Assembly: GCF_000004825.1 (NCBI RefSeq) | Contig: NW_008805070.1 | Coordinates: 1,612,001-1,676,000, forward strand | Direction: 5' to 3' | Source: Heterostelium album PN500 | Taxonomy: Eukaryota; Evosea; Eumycetozoa; Acytosteliales; Acytosteliaceae | Length of the DNA: 64,000 bases | Shown: piece by piece, positions 11,714 to 21,099 of the stretch | Layout of the letters: each line of letters starts with the position of its first letter | Position numbering within the stretch: position 1 is the first letter of the stretch | Translations under genes and position numbers: made by a program | Notes under the pieces: model-generated | What the model saw: the letters and a program-made list of their open reading frames with translations, nothing else | Told to the model about the DNA's origin: nothing | The model's database searches: none

Positions 11714-12377
11714 AAGTTTTTAAATAACTTTTTTTTAGTAAAGTGGTTTTTCGCACCAAAACCCACTCCTTTCTTTCTTTTATTTTCGAATTTAAATCTT
11801 TTTTCTTTTTTCTCCCTTTTCTACATCTTTTTCTTCCCAGGTATGTTAAGTTAAGATATGTGTACGTGTACCCAGCTTTGTCAACTGGCAGCGACGCTTC
11901 TTACTGGCAGGAGTTGTTAACCTGCTTAGACGCTATCCATGAGGAGTAGTGACCCTACATGCCCGCGCTTGCACTCCGTTAGAACAAGATTAACAATTGG
12001 ATGACCAAAGTTCTTAGATTCACCTACTAATCTACAAGAACACCAAGGACAAGTTTCCCATTTGCCGAGAACGCCGAACCGATGGAGCCAAAATAAAAAA
12101 TCAAAAAACATAGACATCCCTGTCGTCTAGTCTTCAGCTCTTGCACTCAGTTGATACGAACAAAGGAGGGTAATGCCTAAGGTAACGCAAATGGAAGGAA
12201 GGAACTCATGACGAAACGATTAGAACCAATGGGTCACAACCTAATTAAGATCCCTATAGCTAAGCTCGCCTGTCAAACGAGAGTCCATTTAATTTTATTT
12301 TTTTAATCTTAAACCAACTATTTAAATTATTACGGAAATAAAAATGGATCACTCCAAAGAGTGATCACCCACTTTAA
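11127..12377. mobile_element. 1.25-kb element inserted at the 5' end of tRNA-Val, with target-site duplication
   Basis: A 17-bp sequence (ACACCATCCTGACTATT) occurs at 11110-11126 and again at 12377-12393, exactly bracketing this segment. It is a target-site duplication that includes tRNA bases 1-13. The insert starts with 2.5 tandem copies of a 239/240-bp unit, followed by a pyrimidine-rich stretch. Next is a more G+C-rich part whose minus strand encodes WETCPWCSCRLVGESKNFGH plus a further Cys, a C-x2-C..H..C pattern. A hairpin (GATCACTC/GAGTGATC) lies just before the right repeat. Dictyostelid retroelements commonly target tRNA genes; the family here is unresolved (TRE-type non-LTR element or a non-autonomous relative). 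Confidence 0.6.
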
Positions 12378-12494
12378 CACCATCCTGACTATTGATGAAA
12401 TTGTTATTCATTTTCACGTTTTGTTTGTAATTTATTTCATAAATTTTTCTTTTGTTTTTTAAACAATGTTTTATTTGCAAAATTTTGTTTGTAA

Positions 12495-14270
12495 TTAATA
12501 ATATGTTATTGATATAGAAGCACACCAACCTCTATTAAATTTATCCTCTTTAAAGAATGGTTTATGTTGATCTGCTTCGATTGAATATTTGAAATTACCA
12601 TACTTAACACCACCAAATGAATAGATATAACTTGATGTTGATGATTCTCGATGATACATCAAATAAACATCACCTTGTTTTGCCGGGATAGTACTAAGTT
12701 TGATTGTTTTTTGGTTTTCAACATTGTATTTTATAAATCTTCTGATTATATTATCGTATATATAGAAATTTCCATTGTTATCATGGCATGCTGTGTGTGC
12801 TTTAATGTCAATTTGATGATGATTTTTTATAGTTTTACTTGTTAAATCGAATTGAAAAACCAAGTTTTTATCATAAGATATCGCATATAATAAACCTTTG
12901 AAGATCATTGTTGATATCAACGAGTGACCATAGTCTTCAGGCAGTTTATGATATCTCTCAAATTGCATTGTCGTGATGTTGAAACGATCGATTCTATTTG
13001 TTCCAAAACCATTTACCAAATAGATATGATCTTGACCATCATAACAAACTGATATTCCAAAATCACCGTCAATACCTTCCATTTTACCAATATATTCAAC
13101 TGATTTCGATCTAATTGAGAATTTCATCCATTTGTTTGAATTCTTCATACCACCGAATATATAGATATGTTCACCAATTGATATAATCGATTGGTATGTA
13201 CAATAAAAATCATAATCAAAATTAAATTGTTCGATTGAATTGTTGTTTGATATATCTATTAATGTTGCTCCTTTTAATATGTGTGTTGTGAAAATGTATG
13301 ATGATTTATTTTCATTGTTGTTTGTTGTTGTTATTGTTTTTATTGGTGATGACTGTGCAGATATATCATTTTTATTTGCTTTTGTTGGTGATGTTGATTG
13401 GATTGATGTTTCTATTTTATCTATTTTGATTGTCTGATTGATCATAGAATTTAATTGATTGAAATCAAATTGTTTTATAGATAATTCATAGGTTGAATGA
13501 TTTTTATTACTATCTGTGACTTCCGTTGTTTTATTGTATTGATTGTTGTATTTATGAATGATATCCAATAATAACGATGATGAATCATTGTGGTGTTGTT
13601 TAAGAAGTTCATCAATATTGAAATAATTATTATTTTTATCATATTTAAACAATGTTTGATTATTATCTAAAATAAATGATTGTAATGATAAACTAGTTGT
13701 GATTGATTGCATTATTGTTGTTATTGAATAGAGATCTGTTGTATCTTCGATTATTGACTGACTATCATAGCCGTTATCTGCACTATCATTATCATTATTA
13801 TCATCGCTACTACAATTTAATTTATTATTTATATTTATAATATTAACTAAATATTTCAAATTGTTTAAACTATTATCTATTTGATTAATGATTTTATCTT
13901 TATCATTTATGATATCTTTCTTTAGTTTATGTTCTTCAATTACAAGATATTGATGTAATTGTTCAAAGTATTGTTTAATCTCATTCTCTTTTGCTGATAA
14001 TGATTGATATCGAGATGTCGATGCTTTTAATGATTTCCAAATCGATTTCGTAGACTTTATGAATTCTGATTCTGTATTTTCATTATTACTACTACTCTCG
14101 CCAATATTATCAATGATATTATCTAATAATAACTTTATCTTGGTGATATGTAGACAATGGGTGATATGATCTGGTTGTTGCTCACAATGTTCGAGAATGC
14201 AAGCTGAACACATCAGTTCATTGCATTTTTGGCAAATAAATTGGATTTTATGATCGTTTTTACACTTCAT
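12495..14270 (-). CDS. B-box zinc finger / coiled-coil / kelch-like propeller protein, intact
   Basis: Single-exon gene, 591 residues. Residues 3-39 form a B-box type zinc finger (C-x3-H, then C-x2-C-x4-C-x2-C-x3-H) with slightly short first spacing. Residues about 60-160 are a coiled coil containing SIWKSLKASTSRYQSLSA and YFEQLHQYLVIEEHKL. A Ser/Asn-rich linker with the motif SSSLLLDIIHKYNNQ follows. From about 320 to the end lies a propeller of roughly 45-residue repeats with kelch-like marks: GEHIYIFGG, CYDGQDHIYLVNG, NRIDRFN, YIYSFGG and GNFKYSIE. The layout is TRIM-like without a RING. It is divergent from the next gene (about 600 bp apart), which has the same fold but no coiled coil. 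Function is unknown; B-box proteins often act as scaffolds or ubiquitin-ligase partners. Confidence 0.88.
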   Translation of the reverse strand: MKCKNDHKIQFICQKCNELMCSACILEHCEQQPDHITHCLHITKIKLLLDNIIDNIGESSSNNENTESEFIKSTKSIWKSLKASTSRYQSLSAKENEIKQYFEQLHQYLVIEEHKLKKDIINDKDKIINQIDNSLNNLKYLVNIININNKLNCSSDDNNDNDSADNGYDSQSIIEDTTDLYSITTIMQSITTSLSLQSFILDNNQTLFKYDKNNNYFNIDELLKQHHNDSSSLLLDIIHKYNNQYNKTTEVTDSNKNHSTYELSIKQFDFNQLNSMINQTIKIDKIETSIQSTSPTKANKNDISAQSSPIKTITTTNNNENKSSYIFTTHILKGATLIDISNNNSIEQFNFDYDFYCTYQSIISIGEHIYIFGGMKNSNKWMKFSIRSKSVEYIGKMEGIDGDFGISVCYDGQDHIYLVNGFGTNRIDRFNITTMQFERYHKLPEDYGHSLISTMIFKGLLYAISYDKNLVFQFDLTSKTIKNHHQIDIKAHTACHDNNGNFYIYDNIIRRFIKYNVENQKTIKLSTIPAKQGDVYLMYHRESSTSSYIYSFGGVKYGNFKYSIEADQHKPFFKEDKFNRGWCASISITYY

Positions 14271-14877
14271 GATAATTTTTGTTTTATAATTTTGTTATAA
14301 AAAAACAAATAAATTTATTATTTTATATATATATATCGTTTATATTTTATTTTATATAAGTATAAAAGTATTAATATATAAAATAAAATATAAAAAAAAA
14401 AAAACCAAATTAAACTTGAAACAGCACTTTTTTTTTAAATTAAATTTTTAACATACCTATTAAAAAAAAGCCTATAATTAGCTCTGATCAAAACAAGTGT
14501 TAGTTCAAAATTTGTTTTTTGAAAATGTGTTAGTTTTAAATAATAATATTAATTATAATTATTAGTAATAAATTAGATAATTATCACTCCTACAGTGTAA
14601 ATTTCAAGAATCATTCTACAAATTGAGGAAAGTTGGTGTTTCTTAGAGATAAACGAATAAAAATATAAAATTTTAATGCACGAACTAACCCAAAAAATAA
14701 AAAATCATAATTTTTTGATATCCAAGAAAGATATTTTTAAATATCTTTGCAAAACTCAAAAAACCATTAAAAAATTAAATAATTTTTTAGATTTTTTTCA
14801 AAATAATCTTTGTTTTATAGCAGAAAAATTTTGAAGGTTTTACATTTTATTTATTTTGTAGAACGAATAATTATAGA
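14271..14877. promoter_or_regulatory. Divergent intergenic region between two B-box genes
   Basis: 607 bp lie between two head-to-head B-box/propeller genes. It is AT-rich with a run of A near 14390-14405 and must carry both promoters. No further element was recognised. Confidence 0.5.
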
Positions 14878-15909
14878 ATGACAACTAAATGCACAAAACA
14901 TTCAAAGACATTAAAATATATTTGTCATAAATGTAATATATTGATGTGTTCAGCATGCACTCTTGATCATTGTAAACAACAACTTGATCATACTATTCAT
15001 TGTGAACTAGTAGATAATAATAGTAATAATAATAATAACGAAAATAAAGATGAATCACAATTATCAAAAACAATTCAAAATAAATTAACAATAGATAATA
15101 ATAATAATAATAAATCATCATATATATTCTCGACACACCGTCAAAGAGGTGTAACACTTATCAACACAACAAACAACAACGTAATCGAGCAGATCAAGTT
15201 GGATTATGATTTTCATTGTACGACTTCATCGATTGTCTCGATTGGTGAACATATCTATGTATTCGGGGGCCAAGGAAATCCATTGAAGTGGGTGAGGTTC
15301 TCAATGAGATCGAAATCGATTGAGCTCATTGCCAATACCGAGGTGATTGAGGGTGGTGCATTTATAGCTGCTTGTTACGACGGCCAAGACCATATCTATT
15401 TGATGGGCGGTAATCCTAGAAACGATCGTATCGATCGATTCAACATTAGGACCTTGCAATTCGAAGCCTATCATAAATTACCGTGGGTGTTCGACGATTG
15501 CCAAGTATCGACAATGATCTACAAAGGTTCGTTATATATAGTGCCATACGATGATCTCTATGTATTCGAATTCAACTTGGCCAACAAAACGATCGTAGAA
15601 CACAGGATTGCCACCTGCGCCATTTCAGCGTGTAACGACGGCAATGGTAATTTCTTCATATTCAATAAGGACCAATTCATCAGATACAACGTCGAAACCA
15701 GACAATCGACTAGGCTCAGCCAGATTCCTGTCAAAAGAGGTAATCTAATGTATATTCGAGAATCGGAGACATCAAGCTATATCTATTCAATGGGTGGTCA
15801 TGAAATTGGTAATTTCAAATATTCGATTGAAGAAGATAGGTGTGAACGATTCTTTAGAGATGACGATTTCAATAGAGATACATGTGCATGTGTATCAATT
15901 ACATATTAA
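14878..15909 (+). CDS. Short B-box/propeller protein lacking the coiled coil
   Basis: Single exon, 343 residues. The B-box is textbook: C5-x2-H8-x7-C16-x2-C19-x4-C24-x2-C27-x3-H31, then His38. After only about 30 Asn-rich residues the propeller starts (SSYIFSTHRQRGVTLINT). It keeps all blades: GEHIYVFGGQGNPLKW, CYDGQDHIYLMGG, DRIDRFN, YIYSMGG and GNFKYSIE. The coiled coil and the LLLDIIHKY linker of the other members are absent. Codon use in the propeller is visibly richer in G/C at third positions than in neighbouring copies, suggesting that this copy is old or selected rather than a fresh deletion. It is likely a functional minimal member. Confidence 0.87.
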   Translation: MTTKCTKHSKTLKYICHKCNILMCSACTLDHCKQQLDHTIHCELVDNNSNNNNNENKDESQLSKTIQNKLTIDNNNNNKSSYIFSTHRQRGVTLINTTNNNVIEQIKLDYDFHCTTSSIVSIGEHIYVFGGQGNPLKWVRFSMRSKSIELIANTEVIEGGAFIAACYDGQDHIYLMGGNPRNDRIDRFNIRTLQFEAYHKLPWVFDDCQVSTMIYKGSLYIVPYDDLYVFEFNLANKTIVEHRIATCAISACNDGNGNFFIFNKDQFIRYNVETRQSTRLSQIPVKRGNLMYIRESETSSYIYSMGGHEIGNFKYSIEEDRCERFFRDDDFNRDTCACVSITY

Positions 15910-16199
15910 CAAATAATTTAAAGTTAACCAATCTCAACAATAATAAGACAAAATATATAAATAAATAAAGAGTATTTCAATATTTAAAGAATTATTAATA
16001 ATAAATAAAATTTCATATATAATAATATCAAAGGGTTTCTATGATTTATTAATAGTATTAATACATCGTTTTTATTAAATAATAATCGTTTTTTGTTGTT
16101 TATTATTATAAATGATTATATATAATTGATTTTAGAGAATATACTTCTTACACAAGTTCTTTTTATATCGAAATAAACATAGACAACCAGCTCTCCAAT

Positions 16200-17060
16200 A
16201 GTGGTCATTTAGATTACATATTTGAACTTCATTCAATCTACCCGGGTATCTAAACATTCAGAAAGACATTTGAATACTTTGCTTCTACCAAGAAGATTCT
16301 CAACAATCACACGATACTTTGAATGTAAATTCGATAAAGGCATTTCAATTCCACCAGTGTTTATAATATTGAAAGCCTCCATTCCTCTAAAACCATTGTC
16401 ACCCAATAAGATCTCCTTTGTCAAGATATATGACGCCACTCATGGTATGTGAATAATGGCATCATCTTTAACTCTACCAGGAAAGGCCTTTGACATGTAT
16501 TAGATTGTACCAGAAGCGATAGATACAATAAACAATCTAGTGATACTATGTTGCTTTTTCTTATCTGAATAAAACAATATCCAATCTTAAGTCAAGTGGC
16601 TATTCAATTCTTACTTCTGTACCATCCACTGAACCAATAATATTATCGTTACAGAAATAAAACTTCACTATCTCTATTTGATAGATCAGAATTATAACTA
16701 TCAGTTCTTTGTATAGAGTTAGAGTGTGTGTATCGATTTATCAATGTAGGTTGAGGAGGAGATATTCGTTTGTATAAACTCTACTTGATAAATATTCAAT
16801 CATGGCCATTTTAACTCTATTAACTGTAGTTCTTGAGATCCTAAATAAAAATCCTGTATGTAAACATTGTGATTATTATCCTATCAAATGGTCGTAGGAA
16901 TTTAGTGGAGTTTGGATGGGTCAACGGATTATGAACAAGGTATTCATCTAGAATAATATCAATGCTACTTTTTGATACACCAACTAACTGAATCTTTTAT
17001 CTGGTAAATTGTAGAGTTCTATAACTACCTTATTATTACACAAAAAAAAAAATTAAAATT
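16200..17060 (-). mobile_element. Relic of a DDE-type (IS5/PIF-Harbinger-like) DNA transposase
   Basis: Minus-strand reading in shifting frames gives the ordered blocks of DDE_Tnp_4 transposases. A helix-turn-helix-like part is ISRTTVNRVKMAMIEYLS (about 16840-16780). The first catalytic Asp block is IIGSVDGTEVRIE (about 16655-16615), followed by YYSDKKKQHSITR-like and GRVKDDAII. The second Asp block is LLGDNGFRGMEAF (about 16410-16370), and the last block is LHSKYRVIVENLLGRSK (about 16335-16285). Stops and frame shifts make it inactive. Terminal inverted repeats were not found. Confidence 0.75.
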
Positions 17061-17382
17061 AATAAACAAAAATCATTCAAAAATTAACATTAACCACATA
17101 AGGTTTCAAATTGGAATGATCAGAACAACCTTGGAGTTGTTTGTAATGAACAATCAGAGTTTCGACTATTACATATAAATGCACATTAGTATGTTATAAT
17201 TGTTAATTTATTATTCGAATATTATTAACAATACTATAATATAGTCATCATGATGTAGCATTCAAAACTCATTCTATATATAATCTTGACCCCCAAATAT
17301 TCAAAATAATCATATCAGTCCCCATCCACCAAACTTTATTGTAGAAGTACTCTCTTACAACCCTCATTCTCAGAATAACAGA

Positions 17383-17619
17383 TTGGATTTTCAACAAGTT
17401 AAAATGATTGACTGGATAATGGCAGGAGTTGAATCTGGGATATTGAATGATGGACCCGATCGTAATATACATCTCTATTGCAGAACCAATCTACTTGTAA
17501 ATCAACACCACCCAAATGTACATGGTCAGATAAATGCTGTCAACAATGAAATTAATCAGATACAATATGATATCCAACTGTTGCAACAGGAGCTTAATAG
17601 ACTTCCGCCATTGGAGTGA
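17383..17619 (+). pseudogene. Unidentified open frame carrying one arm of the inverted repeat
   Basis: A 78-codon frame starting at 17383, with a Gln/Leu-rich coiled-coil-like end (NEINQIQYDIQLLQQEL). It has no upstream signals that stand out and no downstream exon. The product is not recognised. It could be the C-terminal piece of a mobile-element protein or a chance frame. Confidence 0.25.
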
Positions 17620-17723
17620 TTGTAGTTTGTTCTGAAGATCTAGGGTTCCTTGAATATTTAATTGAGCAGAACGAGGCGGAAGTCCATTAAGCTCCTGTTG
17701 CAACAGTTGGATATCATATTGTA
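17561..17723. repeat. Inverted repeat, 49-bp arms
   Basis: Bases 17561-17609 and 17675-17723 are reverse complements of each other with one mismatch; 65 bp lie between. The left arm sits in a plus-strand open frame (17383-17619) ending in a Leu/Gln-rich stretch (QLLQQELNRLPP). The mirrored arm yields the same peptide on the minus strand. It could be a fold-back element or an inverted duplication within a coding relic. No known family was recognised. Confidence 0.85.
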
Positions 17724-18317
17724 TGAATCCTATTCCTGAGCGTCCTGGTGTATCATTTAGAACTGTTCCTCTTCAATATAATAATAAAACAAAAAGCATT
17801 TTTTAGGATATCTTTATCTATGTTATTTTTTTTTTGATAAATTAAAATAAATAATGAAAAGAGGAAAATAAAAAGTGTAGGTTGGGTTTTATCACGATCT
17901 AAATCACAACAACCCATTTTATTGCTATAAAAAGCAAATATATAACTACTTTATTTTTTTTTTAGTATTATTTTTCTTTTTTCAATCAATTAGATTTGTG
18001 TGATATTACAACTAAAAATAAATAATCCCCAATACAACATGTAAAGCACATTAGTATATATATCTAATTGTGAAAGATCATCTTTATTCAGTTGTGTTTG
18101 ACCTTAAAGGTGAATCGACACCTGAAATCGTTTTATTTAAAACAAATAAAATTACCTAAAAAAAAGAAATAAAAATTCGCATTATAGCATTATTCGGGTG
18201 AAAATCAAGATCTTTTTTTCTTTTTAACAATGATGAAATTTAAATTGTTTATTTTCATTTTAAATTAATCAAAACCATTTTTTTTCATCATTTTGTTATT
18301 CTATAATTTTTTATTCA

Positions 18318-18461
18318 ATGATACAATCAAAAAATCAATATACAACGAGTGAAAGTGATTCACAAGATTTGGAGCTGACTTTTGACAATGACTTTAATGA
18401 GACTGTACACCAAGGATCTATTCAAGAGGAATTATTTGGGTCTTTAACATTTGGAAAATGA
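18318..18461 (+). CDS. Small acidic open frame, unidentified
   Basis: ATG to TGA, 47 codons, with an acidic Ser/Asp/Glu-rich product (SESDSQDLELTFDNDFNET). A poly-T promoter-like tract lies upstream. There is no homology that I recognise and no clear downstream exon. It may be the first exon of a decayed gene. Confidence 0.2.
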   Translation: MIQSKNQYTTSESDSQDLELTFDNDFNETVHQGSIQEELFGSLTFGK

Positions 18462-18559
18462 TTATAGTTGGCACCGAACCGTAATTACTTTAGAGTAGGT
18501 TGTAGCACCTGGAAGAATCGGACAATGATAACTATCTACCTTCATCACTAAAGTCATTC

Positions 18560-19317
18560 AACATAGGCAATTACAAGATATTGATGTAATTCTTCAAAGT
18601 GTTGTTTAATCACATTCTCGGCTAATGATAATGTTTGACATCGATGAGATGTCATTGATTTTAATGATTTCCATATATATTTGATTGTTTTTGATAACTC
18701 TGATTCTTCATCATCATCATCATTATCTTTGCTATTATTATTATTACTGTTTTACCTATTCTCAGCACATAAATCAAGAGGAGCAACACTTATTAACTTA
18801 TAAGACAACGATTCAGTCAAAGAATTCAATATTGATTATGATTTTGAATCATAAAGACAATTAAATTCAAAATTTTTGATCGCTCTAACAATCTACAACT
18901 TACGCAATCAACAATGATCTTTAACGATTCATTATATTCAATACCATTCAGAGAGAATATGATGATTCAAATGGATTTGACTAATAGAACGTTTACTGAA
19001 AACAAAATCGACGTCGATTATGAAATTAGACCAATCTCTGCATGTAATGATAACAATGGAAATATCTTTATTTACGATATTGAAAACAAACGATTCATCA
19101 AATACGATGTTGAAACCAAACAATCAATCTTATTTCTCATGTTGAAGCTTATGAGATGAATTTAGTGTATCATCAATCTCAAGTTATATCTATTCTTTGA
19201 TTGGTGTAGATTCAGGTAATTTCAAATATTCAATCGAAGACAATCAATGGGAAACATTCTTTAGAGATGACAAATTAGAAAGAGAATATTGTGGATGTAG
19301 ATCAATTAAATATTAAT
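18560..19317. pseudogene. Rearranged B-box-family relic: coiled coil on minus, propeller on plus
   Basis: From 18730 down to 18565 the minus strand reads as the family's coiled coil (IWKSLKSMTSHRCQTLS and HFEELHQYLVI). Beginning at about 18745 the plus strand reads as the propeller (HKSRGATLIN, then LYSIPFRENMMIQMDLTNR, DNNGNIFIYDIENKRFIKYD, GNFKYSIEDNQWETFF) down to TAA at 19315. The two parts of one gene type thus lie in opposite orientation, with the B-box and blades 2-3 missing. An inversion or two independent fragments explain this. Confidence 0.8.
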
Positions 19318-20056
19318 AAACTATCAATTTAAAGTTATTAAATGGTTATTTTTTAATCCCTTCTCTTTTTTTTTTAATCCTAGACTTTTAATTAGTATTG
19401 TCAGTTAAAATAAATAGTTATAAGTACATTTTATTAATAATACTGTAAAAGAGTTTAACAAACTTACAATAATTGTTCTCTATAACTATTGCTGCTCAAA
19501 TTAAAGTTGTAATTCTTCCTTTAAGTCAAAGATTTCAATCTAAAGAAAAACACCTTAACATGTAGATATTACAATATTAAATATATATACTTAGTGTAAT
19601 AACTTTAAAACCTAATATCAATAGTTGCGATATCTTACTTGATTGTTTTTTGGTGCCAATCTTAACAAACTTGAAGAAACTACTTAAGTATGAATAGAAT
19701 AGAAATCAATATCAATAAGATGGTTGATGTCTCTTAGTTTGGTGTGAGACTATTTGTTGAAGTATCATAGAGAATCATAAATATCCTTAATATTTATAAC
19801 AACTAAAGTAAAACTAAAAGAATATGTGTTCATATCCTATTTAAAAAAATTTTCTACCTACCTTCATAATTATTTTTGGGTTTTTTTGACATCATTAAAC
19901 AATAATTTAGTTTGTGTAAATACATACATCAAAAAAAATTTGAATTTCAAAAATTATTATTAAATATATATACTGATAAAATTTTATTTATATTCTAATT
20001 ATCTGTTATACTATTTATTATATATCAAAAAAAAAGGTTTTAATTTTGTATAAATT
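19318..20056. other. AT-rich spacer
   Basis: About 740 bp with no supported gene or RNA. Scattered short frames only. Confidence 0.4.
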
Positions 20057-20301
20057 AGGTGCAGTAAGATTTAAAGTAGAGGAAACAGGTGAAAATGTGG
20101 GACATCATTATTTCGATTTACAGGACCAAGGAAAATAGAGATAAATCATAAAAAAGTAATTTAATATTTAATTTCATTTAAAATTTATTTATTAATTTTT
20201 AATATTAGGATAAAACTTTTTTTGATAGAATAGTATCTTCATTTGCTCAAATCTTACCTACATTTTCTCCAGTTTCCTCTACTTTAAATCTTACTGCACC
20301 T
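20057..20301. repeat. 245-bp fold-back element with 42-bp inverted arms
   Basis: 20057-20098 and 20260-20301 are inverted copies of each other (two mismatches), separated by about 160 bp of AT-rich DNA. The size and structure are those of a MITE-like or fold-back element. No flanking direct repeat was obvious. A CAG/CAA-rich tract (about 20370-20450) follows it. Confidence 0.75.
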
Positions 20302-20737
20302 TTTGATCAAAGTAGTTTGTGGACTCCTTGGTACAGAATTAATATATCCCTTGTTCGTACAATCATCAAACAACAGTAGCAACAACAACAACAGGCCTAA
20401 AAAAGATTAATAAAAACAACAACAACACCAACAGCAACAACAACAATAACCATTCTACGCAAAGAACCAATTAATGTTGAGACATTGAAGTGAGAATCAA
20501 AAATATCTATCAATCTGTTCATAAAAAATTTCAAGATTGAAAATAAACTTTTTTATTTATTAAAAGTATAAAACAGTGATAGTTTAATATTTTAATATTT
20601 TTTGGAATCCATTCTAACCTTCTTTATTATTTATTTAAAAAAATATCAAGACAGTATATTAAAATTAGATAAAATAAGTATACTTATTAACCAATAATTA
20701 ATAAGTATAAAAAAAACCCAACACACATAAATTAATA

Positions 20738-20951
20738 ATGGAGCTGAATATCATGAGTAATGGCTGTGAAAGCGAAAATAGTGAAGTTGAAGGTGGCAAT
20801 AGCAATAATGTAAGTTATATTTCGATTAGAAAGAATCATTTTAATAAATACTAAAATCAAACATTAATAGAATGCTTTAGATAAAGAAAATATATCTAGA
20901 ATGAAAGGTCATGATGGAGAGAGTGATATTGTGGGAATTGGAAAAAACTGA
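20738..20951 (+). CDS. Possible small two-exon gene, 50 residues
   Basis: Exon 20738-20809 ends at a GTAAGT donor. An AT-rich 61-bp intron ends in TTAATAG, and exon 20871-20951 continues in frame to TGA. The product is hydrophilic and acidic (MELNIMSNGCESENSEVEGG at the start, ending DIVGIGKN). The good donor and frame continuity favour a real transcript, but there is no recognised homology. The short length leaves a chance model possible. Confidence 0.3.
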
Positions 20952-21099
20952 CAAAAGGTTATTCAATTGTTATTATCATGGTAATTTCAATTTAAAAATA
21001 GTGACCAATTTGATGTATATTGTTAACTAACAACAATTTTTTTATAATGATTTGTTAAAACTATTTCAAAAATTCGTAAATAGTTATTATATTTTTTTA

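Noticed and set aside
12377-12393. Second tRNA-Val gene or tRNA half
   Set aside because: Only the first 13 tRNA bases plus 4 upstream are present; a target-site duplication explains it better.
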